Source: JAJFKB01 sp965230515 (GTDB taxonomy: Bacteria > Pseudomonadota > Gammaproteobacteria > Pseudomonadales > IMCC2047). From it: DNA of 64,000 nt. The stretch lies in contig OZ246007.1 in NCBI GenBank assembly GCA_965230515.1, positions 2,046,001 through 2,110,000 of the forward strand. Reading direction: 5' to 3'. Positions 10,930-20,055 of this stretch are shown piece by piece (the first letter of the stretch is position 1; each line of letters begins with the position of its first letter). Both the position numbers and the translations under genes were made by a program. Below the pieces are notes generated by a model. That model had not been told where the DNA came from. It saw nothing but the letters and a program-made list of their open reading frames with translations, and searched no databases.

Positions 10930-12537
10930 TTACATTCTGAACACACCGAATTTGGTTTCCTCAATGGGTTTATTCAAGGCCGCCGAAATCGCCAACCCCA
11001 GTGTGTCTCTGGTCTGTGCCGGATCGATAACACCGTCATCCCATAAACGTGCACTGGCATAATAGGGATGGCCCTGCTCATCATATTTCGCCACCACCGG
11101 CTGTTTAAATTCAGCCTCCTCTTCCGGGCTCCACTGCTCACCACGCTGCTCCATCGCATCACGCTTGATTTGTGCCAACACGCCCGCCGCCTGTTCGCCA
11201 CCCATTACCGAGATACGCCCATTTGGCCACATCCACAGCATATTGGGGTCATAACCACGACCACACATGCCGTAGTTTCCGGCACCAAAACTGCTGCCGA
11301 TAATAACCGTGAATTTGGGTACCTTGGCGCAGGCTACCGCTGTCACCATCTTGGCTCCATTTCGAGCAATCCCGCCTGCTTCGTAGATTTGTCCTACCAT
11401 AAAACCGGTAACGTTTTGCAGAAAGATCAACGGAATCTTGCGCTGCGCACACAACTCAACAAAATGCGCGCCTTTGAGCGCCGACTCGGAAAAGAGGATG
11501 CCGTTGTTGGCCACTATACCTACCGGGTAACCATGAATTCTGGCGAAACCGGTCACCAGTGTCGTACCGTAAAGCTGTTTAAACTCGTCAAACTCAGAGC
11601 CATCAACAATGCGTGCGATCACTTCCCGTACATCATAGGGCGTTCGAATATCAGCAGGAACCACACCGTATATCTCTTCCGGATCATAAAGTGGCGGAAC
11701 ACTTTCCCGCAGATCCAGGCTCTCAGGCTTACTACGATTAAGTCGACCAACTGCCTGACGTACCAATTGCAGTGCGTGCTGGTCGTTTTGCGCATAATGG
11801 TCGGCAACACCGGATGTACGACAGTGCACGTCGGCTCCACCCAACTCTTCCGCTGTGACTACCTCTCCGGTTGCTGCTTTGACCAAAGGGGGGCCTCCCA
11901 AAAAGATGGTACCCTGCTCTTTGACAATAATACTTTCATCGGACATGGCGGGCACGTACGCCCCGCCAGCCGTACAGGAACCCATCACCGCAGCGATTTG
12001 CGGAATGCCCTTTGCGGACATATTGGCCTGGTTGTAAAAAATATGTCCAAAGTGATCACGGTCCGGAAAAACCTCATCCTGGGTCGGCAGATTGGCTCCC
12101 CCGGAATCCACCAGATAAATACAGGGCAGATGACTTTGCTCGGCAATTGTTTGTGCGCGCAAGTGCTTTTTTACCGTAAGCGGGAAATAGCTGCCGCCTT
12201 TGGTGGTCGCATCGTTAGCCACTATCATGCATTCCTGTCCGGCAACCCTGCCTATTCCGGCAATCACCCCGGCTGAAGGTACCGGATCATCATAGACCTT
12301 ATGCGCGGCCAACTGGCCAATCTCCAAAAAAGGTGACCCTTCATCCAGCAGGGTTTGAATACGATCCCGTGGCAACAGTTTACCGCGCGCCAGATGCCGT
12401 TGCTGGGAACGCTCACCACCGCCCTGCTTAACCTCCGCCACCAGCTGTTTCAGATCACTTACCAACTCCCGCATGGCAGCAGTATTGTCCTGAAATTCCT
12501 GGGAACGGGTGTTTATTTTGCTTTTTATAACAGCCAT
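10930..12537 (-). CDS. liuB: Methylcrotonyl-CoA carboxylase, carboxyltransferase beta subunit
   Basis: A 535-aa carboxyltransferase subunit that transfers CO2 from carboxybiotin to 3-methylcrotonyl-CoA. The N-terminal CoA-binding half contains LARGKLLPRDRIQTLLDEGSPF and the C-terminal half IPLIFLQNVTGFMVG and IIGSSFGAGNYGMCGRGYDP, all typical of MCC beta rather than propionyl-CoA carboxylase beta. The length is normal. It lies between liuA (17 nt away) and liuC (38 nt away) in one transcription unit. A long open frame on the opposite strand (11068-12276) is a compositional shadow of this gene. Confidence 0.95.
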   Translation of the reverse strand: MAVIKSKINTRSQEFQDNTAAMRELVSDLKQLVAEVKQGGGERSQQRHLARGKLLPRDRIQTLLDEGSPFLEIGQLAAHKVYDDPVPSAGVIAGIGRVAGQECMIVANDATTKGGSYFPLTVKKHLRAQTIAEQSHLPCIYLVDSGGANLPTQDEVFPDRDHFGHIFYNQANMSAKGIPQIAAVMGSCTAGGAYVPAMSDESIIVKEQGTIFLGGPPLVKAATGEVVTAEELGGADVHCRTSGVADHYAQNDQHALQLVRQAVGRLNRSKPESLDLRESVPPLYDPEEIYGVVPADIRTPYDVREVIARIVDGSEFDEFKQLYGTTLVTGFARIHGYPVGIVANNGILFSESALKGAHFVELCAQRKIPLIFLQNVTGFMVGQIYEAGGIARNGAKMVTAVACAKVPKFTVIIGSSFGAGNYGMCGRGYDPNMLWMWPNGRISVMGGEQAAGVLAQIKRDAMEQRGEQWSPEEEAEFKQPVVAKYDEQGHPYYASARLWDDGVIDPAQTRDTLGLAISAALNKPIEETKFGVFRM

Positions 12538-12554
12538 CGAACGTACCCTCTTTA

Positions 12555-13721
12555 TTATGCCGTTTCGTTAAACAGCTCTCGGCCGATCAACATACGTCGA
12601 ATTTCGGAAGTACCTGCGCCGATCTCATAGAGTTTGGCATCGCGCAAAAAACGTCCGGTGGGAAATTCATTGATATAGCCATTGCCGCCAAGGGCCTGTA
12701 TCGCTTCCAGTGCCTGCTGGGTGGCCGCTTCAGCCGTGTACAGAATTACAGCCGCCGCATCCTTGCGACTTTCTTCACCACGGTCGCAGGCTTTGGCTAC
12801 CGCATAGAGATACGCTCGGCTGGCGTTGAGGCGGGTATACATATCCGCCAGCTTGCCCTGCATCAACTGGAATTCGCCGATGCTCTGCCCAAACTGTTTA
12901 CGATCATGCACATAGGGAACCACCAGATCCATACACGCCTGCATAATGCCGACGGGGCCACCGGATAGAACCGTGCGTTCGTAATCAAGTCCGGACATCA
13001 ATACTCGAACACCGCCATGTTCCTGCCCCAGAATGTTTTCTTCCGGTACCTCACAATCTTCAAATACCAGCTCACAGGTGTTAGAGCCGCGCATACCCAG
13101 CTTATCCAGTTTTTGCGCCTGACTAAAACCGGGGAAATCCCGTTCCACAATAAAGGCGCTAATACCGCGGGATCCAGCACTGATATCGGTTTTGGCATAA
13201 ATTACGTAGGTATGCGCATCAGGACCGTTGGTGATCCACATCTTGTTGCCGTTAAGTACGTAGCGATCTCCTTTCTTTTCCGCCCGCAGTTTCATACCGA
13301 CCACATCCGATCCCGCACCGGGTTCGCTCATTGCCAGCGCACCAATATGCTCTCCGGAACAAAGCCTGGGCAGGTATTTTTGCTTCTGAGCTTCGGTGCC
13401 GTTTTTACGTATCTGGTTTACACAGAGATTGGAGTGGGCGCCGTATGACAAACCAATGGAAGCAGAAGCCCGGCTGATCTCTTCCATTGCAATCACATGG
13501 GCCAGATAACCCATATTACTGCCGCCGTACTCCTCCTCAACGGTAATGCCCAGTAAGCCCAACTCTCCAAATTTTTGCCACATATGATTGGGAAATTCAT
13601 TTTTCTCATCCACCTCGGCGGCGATGGGAGCCAACTCGGTCTGTGAAAAACTCGCAACCATATCCTGCAACATATTAATCTCTTCCCCTAAATCAAAGTT
13701 TAGGGAGCGGTAGGTACTCAT
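12555..13721 (-). CDS. liuA: Isovaleryl-CoA dehydrogenase
   Basis: A 388-aa FAD-dependent acyl-CoA dehydrogenase that oxidises isovaleryl-CoA to 3-methylcrotonyl-CoA and passes electrons to ETF. Visible are AMSEPGAGSDVVGMKLRA (FAD and substrate loop), WITNGPDAHTYVIYAKT, LDYERTVLSGGPVGIMQ, in which the Glu fits the isovaleryl-CoA dehydrogenase catalytic base, and QALGGNGYINEFPTGRFLRD. I chose the ATG at 13721 (MSTYRSLNF) because an AGGAG sits 9 nt upstream. It is the first enzyme gene after liuR in the operon, 22 nt downstream of it. Confidence 0.94.
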   Translation of the reverse strand: MSTYRSLNFDLGEEINMLQDMVASFSQTELAPIAAEVDEKNEFPNHMWQKFGELGLLGITVEEEYGGSNMGYLAHVIAMEEISRASASIGLSYGAHSNLCVNQIRKNGTEAQKQKYLPRLCSGEHIGALAMSEPGAGSDVVGMKLRAEKKGDRYVLNGNKMWITNGPDAHTYVIYAKTDISAGSRGISAFIVERDFPGFSQAQKLDKLGMRGSNTCELVFEDCEVPEENILGQEHGGVRVLMSGLDYERTVLSGGPVGIMQACMDLVVPYVHDRKQFGQSIGEFQLMQGKLADMYTRLNASRAYLYAVAKACDRGEESRKDAAAVILYTAEAATQQALEAIQALGGNGYINEFPTGRFLRDAKLYEIGAGTSEIRRMLIGRELFNETA

Positions 13722-13743
13722 TTGTCTCATCTCCTGAATTTGG

Positions 13744-14127
13744 TTACTGCCCGCGTTTATCATCCATCGCCTGCAGGCAGATTTTTTCTACTTCGCCCAG
13801 ATCCTTGAGCATCATTTCAATGTCTTTTCTTTGTTGATACAGCTTTCGACGGTGCTCTTCGATTTTGTCTATCAGCGCCTGCAACTGGTCGATGTTGTCT
13901 GAACCCGGCGTGTACATATTGACGATCTGGCCCGCCTCATCGAGGCTCAACCCCAGGCGCCGGCCACGTAATATCAGTTTTAAGCGGGTACGGTCACTTT
14001 TGCTGTAAATACGCTTTTGCCCCGCCCTGCCAGGCGAAAGCAGGCCTTCATCCTCGTAATGTCGAATGGTGCGGGTAGTAACATCAAACTCTTTTGCCAG
14101 ATCTGAAATTGAATAGCTTTCGGTCAT
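13744..14127 (-). CDS. liuR: MerR-family regulator of leucine/isovalerate degradation, LiuR
   Basis: A 127-aa MerR-family regulator. The N-terminal winged helix reads ISDLAKEFDVTTRTIRHYEDEGLLSPGR and is followed by the usual KRIYSKSDRTRLKLILRGRRLGLSLDEA segment and a C-terminal dimerisation coiled coil. LiuR proteins control branched-chain amino acid degradation in many gammaproteobacteria and respond to acyl-CoA intermediates or related signals. It is the first gene of the liu operon, so the palindrome in the promoter just upstream would give autoregulation. There are no metal-binding cysteines of the MerR/CueR type. Confidence 0.9.
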   Translation of the reverse strand: MTESYSISDLAKEFDVTTRTIRHYEDEGLLSPGRAGQKRIYSKSDRTRLKLILRGRRLGLSLDEAGQIVNMYTPGSDNIDQLQALIDKIEEHRRKLYQQRKDIEMMLKDLGEVEKICLQAMDDKRGQ

Positions 14128-14159
14128 GAATCTGTCTCTTTTATCGCAGATTTTGAAAC

Positions 14160-14192
14160 ATTATAGTTTACGTTAACGTAAAGGTAAACTAT
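14160..14192 (-). promoter_or_regulatory. liu operon promoter with palindromic LiuR operator
   Basis: On the minus strand a perfect -10 TATAAT (14160-14165) lies 17 bp from a -35-like TTTACC (14183-14188). The spacer contains the perfect 16-bp palindrome TTTACGTTAACGTAAA (14167-14182). A wider pair of 9-bp arms, ATAGTTTAC and GTAAACTAT (14163-14171 and 14184-14192), encloses it. MerR-family regulators bind in the spacer between -35 and -10, and LiuR sites in other gammaproteobacteria are palindromes of this kind. The start of liuR is 33 nt downstream. Confidence 0.8.
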
Positions 14193-14282
14193 ATATTAAC
14201 AGAACCCCACATCAGCAGATCTCAACACTCGCTAAAAAGCGGTTAAAGACTTACCAAAACGGGATTCATTTCACTTTAGCTA

Positions 14283-16319
14283 TTAGCCCAGTCCTGATTG
14301 CTTTAACAACGCACTAACGTTGGGCTCGCGACCGCGAAAACGCATAAACAGCGCCATCGGTTCCTCTACACCGCCCTGCGACAGAATCGTCTTGAGAAAT
14401 GAGCGCCCGGTTTCAGGATTAAAGATCCCCTCTTCCTGAAAGCGTGAAAAGGCATCCGCCGCCAAAACCTCAGCCCATTTATAACTGTAGTAACCGGCAG
14501 CATAACCTCCGGCGAAGATATGGCTAAAACCGTGTTGAAACCGGTTGAAGTCCGCGGCCGGAACCACTGACACCTGGGCCCGAACCGTATCCAGCACTCG
14601 CTGAACATCGGGCGGAGATGCAGGATCGTATTCAAGGTGCAGTTTAAAATCAAAAAGCGCAAACTCTAATTGCCGCACCATCTGCATCGCAGCCTGGAAG
14701 TTTTTTGCTGCAAGTAGCTTGTCCAACATAATCTGAGGCAGCTTTTCACCTGTCTTATAATGACCGGAGATCAGCGCAATCCCTTCCGGCTGCCAACACC
14801 AGTTCTCCAGAAACTGGCTGGGCAGCTCAACTGCATCCCAGGGAACACCGTTGATACCGGACACCCCGGCCACTTCGACCATCGTCATCAGGTGATGCAA
14901 GCCATGACCAAATTCATGGAAGAGAGTGGTGACTTCATTATGCGTCAAAAGCGCCGGATCATTCCCCACCGGGCCATTGAAGTTACAGGTCAGGTATGCC
15001 ACCGGAAGCTGTATAGCCCCATCATCCGGTCGCCTGCGGACCCGGCATTCATCCATCCAAGCACCACCACGTTTATCGTTTCGAGCATACAGGTCCAGAT
15101 AAAAACTCCCTAATGGCTCGCCCTTCAAACTAATCTGATAAAAAAGTACATCAGGATGCCAGGTTACAACATCCGATTGCACCGTTATCTCTATGCCATA
15201 TAACCGCTCAACCACTTCAAACATACCCTGAATCACCTGTTCTGCAGGAAAGTAAGGGCGCAACTGCTCCTGTGACAGGTCATATTGTTTCTGTCGTAAT
15301 TTCTCCGAGTAAAACCCGACATCCCAGGGGTTCAGGGTTTTCACCGCAAACTGCTCCTCGGCAAAGCGCTGAAGATCGGCAAACTCCCTTTTCGCAGCCG
15401 AAACAGATCGATCAGCCAGGTTATTCAGAAAAGCGATCACCTGTTCGGGAGTTTCAGCCATTTTAGTTGCCAACGAATAGTGTGCATAGCTCCCAAAGCC
15501 CAACAACTGAGCCAACTCGTGTCGCAGTGCAAGCTTTTCATTAATCAGACCACTGTTATCCCACTTGCCGGCGTTCGGGCCAATTTCAGAGGCACGGGTT
15601 ACATAGGCGTAATACACCTCTTCCCTCAAGGCACTGTTTTCACAATAGGTCAGAATGGGGAAATAACTGGGAAACTCCAGCGTAACCATATACCCTTTTT
15701 CTCCTTTCAGCTCTGCCGCCTGCTGCATCGCCGCCAGGGCTGAGTCTGGCAATCCGGCAAGTGATTCGGTGTCAGTAATCAGCTTGGTCCAGGCTTGTGT
15801 GGCATCCAGTACATTTTCCGAGAACTTGCTGGACAGCTCTGATAAGCGTTTTTTGATTTCCGCATAACGCTGCTTTTTATCTTTCGACAGGGAAACCCCG
15901 GCCAACCTGAAATCCCGTAATGTGTTTTCAACCTGCTTGCGCTGAGCTGCACTGAGCCGTTTAAAATCCTGACTATCGGCTATCGATTGATAAGCACTGT
16001 AAAGCGCTTCGCTCTGCGCCAACTCTGTTGAGTACTCTGAAAGCAGTGGCAAACAGGCATTGTATGCTTCCCGCAGCGACTCTGTGTTGACCACGGCGTT
16101 CATGTGACTGACCGGCGACCAGGCCTGATTGAGACGGTCGTTCAGCGCCTCGATGGGTGCAGCAAGATTAGCCCAGCAAAAATGCTTATTATCGGACAAC
16201 AGCGTTTTTATACGGGATTTGTTGTCAGCGATAATCTCCTCAATGGCGGGCTGAATATCATCAGTATTGATCCGATCAAAGGGGGGCAGGGTGGCGGTTT
16301 CTAACAGGGGGTTGCTCAT
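14283..16319 (-). CDS. prlC: Oligopeptidase A (M3 metallopeptidase)
   Basis: A 678-aa zinc oligopeptidase of the M3 (thimet) family. The HEFGH zinc motif is at residues 468-472. It is followed by the family's glycine-rich GYAAGYYSYKWAEVLAADAF near the C-terminus. OpdA/PrlC degrades signal peptides and short peptides in the cytoplasm; E. coli OpdA is 680 aa. It is divergent from the gamma-carbonic-anhydrase-like gene, with about 100 nt between starts. It shares the strand with the liu operon but lies upstream of the liu promoter. The 155-nt gap from its stop to liuR holds that promoter. Confidence 0.95.
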   Translation of the reverse strand: MSNPLLETATLPPFDRINTDDIQPAIEEIIADNKSRIKTLLSDNKHFCWANLAAPIEALNDRLNQAWSPVSHMNAVVNTESLREAYNACLPLLSEYSTELAQSEALYSAYQSIADSQDFKRLSAAQRKQVENTLRDFRLAGVSLSKDKKQRYAEIKKRLSELSSKFSENVLDATQAWTKLITDTESLAGLPDSALAAMQQAAELKGEKGYMVTLEFPSYFPILTYCENSALREEVYYAYVTRASEIGPNAGKWDNSGLINEKLALRHELAQLLGFGSYAHYSLATKMAETPEQVIAFLNNLADRSVSAAKREFADLQRFAEEQFAVKTLNPWDVGFYSEKLRQKQYDLSQEQLRPYFPAEQVIQGMFEVVERLYGIEITVQSDVVTWHPDVLFYQISLKGEPLGSFYLDLYARNDKRGGAWMDECRVRRRPDDGAIQLPVAYLTCNFNGPVGNDPALLTHNEVTTLFHEFGHGLHHLMTMVEVAGVSGINGVPWDAVELPSQFLENWCWQPEGIALISGHYKTGEKLPQIMLDKLLAAKNFQAAMQMVRQLEFALFDFKLHLEYDPASPPDVQRVLDTVRAQVSVVPAADFNRFQHGFSHIFAGGYAAGYYSYKWAEVLAADAFSRFQEEGIFNPETGRSFLKTILSQGGVEEPMALFMRFRGREPNVSALLKQSGLG

Positions 16320-16419
16320 CTTTTAATACTCAACTACGAAAATTCATTCTTAATTGTGCAGCAATTTGCTAAATTGTCACCCACAGTTTTTTATTTGTTC
16401 AGTTTTTTGGAAATAGTTC

Positions 16420-16956
16420 ATGTCTCTACGAACCTATCAAGGTATTACTCCCAAATTAGGAAAAGATGTATACGTCGACCCAACCGCCCTGGTACTGGGT
16501 GACGTTGAGCTTGGCGATCAGGCCTCGGTTTGGCCGCTCACGGTCATTCGTGGCGATGACAATTACATTCGAATCGGCGCACGAACCAATATACAGGATG
16601 GCTGTGTGCTGCATATTACCCATGCCGGAAAATTTAATCCCGACGGCTACCCGCTGATCCTGGGCGACGACATCACGGTAGGTCATAGCGTCACGCTTCA
16701 CGGTTGCACGCTGAAAGATCGTATTCTGGTGGGCATGGGCGCTATCGTCATGGACGGCGCGCTGGTCAACTCTGACGTGGTGATCGGTGCCGGCAGCATG
16801 GTCACACCGGGCAAAGAGCTGGAAAGCGGTTTCCTCTACATGGGCAGCCCGGCAAAGAAAGTACGCCCTCTCACTGAACAGGAGATGGGATTTTTCACCT
16901 ACAGCTCTAATCACTATGTCGAACTGAAAGACCGGCACCTTAACAACGCGCAATAG
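16420..16956 (+). CDS. yrdA: Gamma carbonic anhydrase family protein (YrdA-like)
   Basis: A 178-aa left-handed beta-helix protein of the gamma-class carbonic anhydrase family. Hexapeptide repeats such as VYVDPTALVLGDVELGDQASVWP and IGARTNIQDGCVLHI run through the chain. The three zinc-ligand histidines fit in VLHITHAGKF, GHSVTLHGC. The family forms trimers; many members, including YrdA, have no proven activity. It is divergent from prlC, an arrangement common in Pseudomonas-type genomes. The family call is secure and enzymatic activity is open. Confidence 0.88.
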   Translation: MSLRTYQGITPKLGKDVYVDPTALVLGDVELGDQASVWPLTVIRGDDNYIRIGARTNIQDGCVLHITHAGKFNPDGYPLILGDDITVGHSVTLHGCTLKDRILVGMGAIVMDGALVNSDVVIGAGSMVTPGKELESGFLYMGSPAKKVRPLTEQEMGFFTYSSNHYVELKDRHLNNAQ

Positions 16957-17084
16957 TGTTCGCCTGATGATCGCGTGTTTAGCCAATTTGAATAGCTTTT
17001 AGCGGGAGAGGAGGGTACTCAACAAACCGCTTTATAGCCGGACTGCTTTAGTCTCTCCGCAAACATCATTTCCGCTGGTGACTG

Positions 17085-17849
17085 TTACCATGCCAGCGGC
17101 ACGACTTGGCCATTCAGCTCTTTAGCCGCATTTGAACAGATAAACAGAATCAACTGCGCCAGCGGGTTTTGATCATCCATCGCTTTGTCACAAGCCATCC
17201 CCACCTGCTGCGCGGCAATCCCGTCCGGCAAAGAGATCGCACTCAGGCGCTGCAACCCTGCACCTATCTCTTTACTAACTCCGGGGCATACAATGTTGCA
17301 GGTAATATCAGCATGATTTAGTTCTTCAGAAACCGCCTTGGTCAGCCCCAGCAACCCATACTTCGCGGAACTGAAGGCCACCTTCAATGGTGACGCCTCA
17401 AGTGCCTGAGCAGGCGCGACATTCACGATTCGCCCCCATCCGACACTTTGCATTTTTGGTAACACCAGTTTAATTAAATGGAATGCTGAGGAGAGATTAA
17501 GCGCCAGGCTTTCCTCCCAGATCTCCTCTGTATGATCCATTAACGGAGCAGAGTGATGATGACTGGCGTTGTTTATCAGGATATCTATTTTACCCAGCTG
17601 CTTTAATGTCCCTGCCACCAATGTCTCCACGCCCTTTACGGTGCGCAGGTCGGCTTCCAGATAACATACCTTCGCTTGATGCTCTTTAGCGAGCTGCATA
17701 CACTGCTCATTAACCACCCGAAGATCGCCCGGCCCGCTCAGCATCAGATTACAGCCACCTGAGGCCAATGCCTTTGCCATGGCAAGGCCCACACCGCTTG
17801 TTGCACCTGTGACTAACGCATTTCTTCCCTTAAGTGCTGGATCGTACAC
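17085..17849 (-). CDS. SDR-fold protein lacking catalytic Ser and Tyr (3-hydroxybutyrate dehydrogenase-like)
   Basis: A 254-aa short-chain dehydrogenase fold that resembles bacterial 3-hydroxybutyrate dehydrogenase along its length. The NAD(P) motif TGATSGVG is present (residues 14-21), as are NNAS in place of NNAG and the structural LNLSS. The active site is altered. The Ser of the usual NIASAHG segment is Pro146 (NVAPAQA), and the YxxxK pair reads F159-SSA-K163, so Tyr is Phe while Lys remains. The protein is probably unable to carry out the normal SDR reaction and may be a pseudoenzyme or cofactor-binding protein. It is followed upstream on the same strand by yjbQ, 36 nt away. Confidence 0.75.
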   Translation of the reverse strand: MYDPALKGRNALVTGATSGVGLAMAKALASGGCNLMLSGPGDLRVVNEQCMQLAKEHQAKVCYLEADLRTVKGVETLVAGTLKQLGKIDILINNASHHHSAPLMDHTEEIWEESLALNLSSAFHLIKLVLPKMQSVGWGRIVNVAPAQALEASPLKVAFSSAKYGLLGLTKAVSEELNHADITCNIVCPGVSKEIGAGLQRLSAISLPDGIAAQQVGMACDKAMDDQNPLAQLILFICSNAAKELNGQVVPLAW

Positions 17850-17885
17850 CGCTTAGTTCCTCACTTAACTATTAGAATCAAACGC

Positions 17886-18314
17886 TTAACCTGCCTGTTC
17901 GCCATGCAAAGTCGCCAGAATCCGTCGACTGCCGCCATGATTTCGATGCTCGCCCAGATAGATACCCTGCCAGGTTCCCAGGCAAAGGTGACCATCGCTG
18001 ATCGGTACACTGACACTCGAACCCAACAGCGAGCTTTTGATGTGCGCGGGCATATCATCCGAGCCTTCCAGAGTATGCCGGTAATAGGGCGCATTTTCGG
18101 GAACCATTTGGTTCAGATGCGCTTCCATATCGGTGCGCACCGTGTAATCAGCATTCTCGTTGATACTCAAGGACGCTGAAGTATGCTGAATAAAAAAGTG
18201 CGCCAACCCGACACCGATCGATTGAAGCTCCGGTAACTGGGCGAGCAGCTCCTCCGTGATCAGATGAAATCCCCTCTCTTTGGGGGCGATGACCAATAGC
18301 TTTTGTTGCCACAT
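17886..18314 (-). CDS. yjbQ: YjbQ family protein (UPF0047, secondary thiamine-phosphate synthase activity)
   Basis: A 142-aa protein of the YjbQ/UPF0047 family. The conserved core HTSASLSINENAD, ADDMPAHIKSSLLGSSVSVPI-type segment (here SDDMPAHIKSS) and GTWQGIYLGEHRNHGG is complete, including the histidines of the family's metal site. E. coli YjbQ has a weak thiamine phosphate synthase activity, but its true role is not settled. I start at the ATG at 18314 (MWQQKLL), which matches the E. coli start MWYQK. An ATG five codons upstream at 18329 is possible. It is divergent from the UbiB-like gene. Confidence 0.88.
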   Translation of the reverse strand: MWQQKLLVIAPKERGFHLITEELLAQLPELQSIGVGLAHFFIQHTSASLSINENADYTVRTDMEAHLNQMVPENAPYYRHTLEGSDDMPAHIKSSLLGSSVSVPISDGHLCLGTWQGIYLGEHRNHGGSRRILATLHGEQAG

Positions 18315-18404
18315 TGACTCTTTACCCATGCTCGACTGGCTAGTAGAGTTTTGATGATATAATGCCTGTCACCAATAATCATTAAAAGAGACGTCTGCCG
18401 CATT

Positions 18405-19787
18405 ATGGCCCGCCCCACTGACAAGCCCATTCATCGTATTAAAACCGGCTTTTTTGAACGCCGCATGGAATTGGCCAAGGCCGGTTTTATCAGCGGTTCC
18501 AAAATGCTAACACATTCAGCTTCAAATCTTTGGGCAACACCGGAACAGCGGGAAGCCAACAACCGGAAAATGATGAAGGAGCAGGCGCTCTATCTGGTCT
18601 CAGAGCTGGGCAAGCTCAAGGGCAGCGTGGTCAAAGTCGGCCAGATGATGGCGATGTATGGCGACTATTTCCTGCCCAGAGAGGTGACTGACGCATTACA
18701 CAGCCTGGAGGATGACACCACCGAGCTGGCCTGGTCGGCCATTTATCAGCAGCTGCAGGCGGAACTGGGTCCGGACAAGCTGAAAAAACTGGACATTGAT
18801 GAACAGCCGCTCGCCGCCGCCTCACTGGGCCAGGTGCATCGCGCCCGACGGCTCAAGGATGGCCGCGAACTGTGCATCAAAGTACAGTATCCCGGCGTGG
18901 CAAAGTCGATTGATTCCGATTTTAACGCCATTATCCAGCTGCTGACACTCGCTCAGATGGTCACCTCCAGACAGGCCTTCGACCAGTGGTTTAAAGAGGC
19001 GCGCGCGATGATGCATCAGGAAGTGGATTATACGCAGGAGGCGCACAACACCCAATTTGCCGCACAGATGCTTGCCGGGGATGATCGCTATATCGTACCG
19101 GAAGTGTTCACTGAATATTCCACTCGGTCGGTATTAACCACCAGCTATGAGCCCGGGTTGGTGGTGAGTGACAAACAAGTGCTCGCGCTACCCTTAAACA
19201 GGCGTAATCTTATTGCCCAGGCATCGCTGGATCTTTTCCTGAATGAAGTCTTTGCTTGGGGGGAGATGCAAACCGACCCCAATTTCGGTAACTACCGGGT
19301 GCGCCTGGGAGATGCGAAACAACCGGACCGGCTGGTGCTACTCGATTTTGGTGCGATGAAACGATTCCCGACCTCGTTCCTGGAGCCGTTTAAAAATATG
19401 GTCAGCGCCGCCTATCACGAGCAACGACAAACTTTTATTGATTATGCGATTGAACTGGATTTCATGCGCAGCGAGTATCCTGAGGCAGTGTTGCAAAACT
19501 TTGCCAACGTGGCGATGGAGATTATCGAACCGCTAGGGCGCAGCAACACAAATGTTCCGGAATTCGCGTTGAACGAAAAAGGGGAATACCGCTGGGCGGA
19601 AAGCAACCTGCCAAAACGTGTGGCAAAAAAAGCCTCCCAGGCTTCACTGTCAAAATACTTCGCACTACCCCCCAAGGAATTTATGTTTATGAACCGCAAA
19701 CTGATTGGGGTATACAGTTTCATAAAAACGCTCAGCGCCGAGTTCAATGGGGGTGCCTTTCTGGGCAAACATCTGGACGCTCTCTAA
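18405..19787 (+). CDS. AarF/ABC1/UbiB-family atypical kinase
   Basis: A 460-aa UbiB-family protein. Family-specific motifs are all visible: KVGQ (in VVKVGQMMAMYGDYFLP), the alanine-rich nucleotide loop AAASLGQVHRA, the lysine in LCIKVQYPG, the ExD motif in EVDYTQEAHN, DPNFGN (usually DPHPGN) and DFG in LLDFGAMKRF. These proteins are atypical kinases/ATPases that support ubiquinone or lipid metabolism. This copy has no C-terminal membrane helices like those of UbiB and is not next to ubiE or ubiJ, so it is probably a paralogue and not UbiB itself. It forms its own transcription unit. Confidence 0.87.
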   Translation: MARPTDKPIHRIKTGFFERRMELAKAGFISGSKMLTHSASNLWATPEQREANNRKMMKEQALYLVSELGKLKGSVVKVGQMMAMYGDYFLPREVTDALHSLEDDTTELAWSAIYQQLQAELGPDKLKKLDIDEQPLAAASLGQVHRARRLKDGRELCIKVQYPGVAKSIDSDFNAIIQLLTLAQMVTSRQAFDQWFKEARAMMHQEVDYTQEAHNTQFAAQMLAGDDRYIVPEVFTEYSTRSVLTTSYEPGLVVSDKQVLALPLNRRNLIAQASLDLFLNEVFAWGEMQTDPNFGNYRVRLGDAKQPDRLVLLDFGAMKRFPTSFLEPFKNMVSAAYHEQRQTFIDYAIELDFMRSEYPEAVLQNFANVAMEIIEPLGRSNTNVPEFALNEKGEYRWAESNLPKRVAKKASQASLSKYFALPPKEFMFMNRKLIGVYSFIKTLSAEFNGGAFLGKHLDAL

Positions 19788-19930
19788 AAACTAGCACTCC
19801 ATAGATTGGGGATCTTTTTTGTGCGCTATAATCACCGGGTATTCGTGTATAGTACTATTTGGGAATTGATGTATTTAACCCGTGAGGCCCCAGTTTCTGA
19901 AAGGAGACACTCAACGACTGCTTTCGGATT

Positions 19931-19989
19931 ATCTCGGATGGGCCCCGGAGCGAAAAACCATAGAGTTCTGCTATGTGACTAGCCGAGAT
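19931..19989 (+). promoter_or_regulatory. Possible structured leader upstream of octaheme cytochrome gene
   Basis: The 268-nt space before the cytochrome gene can fold. The outer arms ATCTCGG (19931-19937) and CCGAGAT (19983-19989) are perfectly complementary. They enclose a second hairpin CATAG/CTATG (19959-19963, 19971-19975) and a GGGCCCC run. The element ends 66 nt before the chosen start codon. It does not match a riboswitch I know, including the cyclic-dinucleotide classes linked to cytochromes. It may be chance. Confidence 0.25.
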
Positions 19990-20055
19990 GTATCGGACTT
20001 ATGCACGAACGGTTTCTTCAAACAGGTTGATCCGGGATTAACAGGAACATTGAAG

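Noticed and set aside
11068..12276. A 402-codon open frame on the plus strand
   Set aside because: It is fully antisense to liuB, which has clear family motifs; the composition is a codon shadow and shows no protein family features.
19882..20055. N-terminal extension of the octaheme cytochrome (GTG at 19882)
   Set aside because: It would place 58 unrelated residues before the signal peptide. The TTG at 20056 has a spaced ribosome site.
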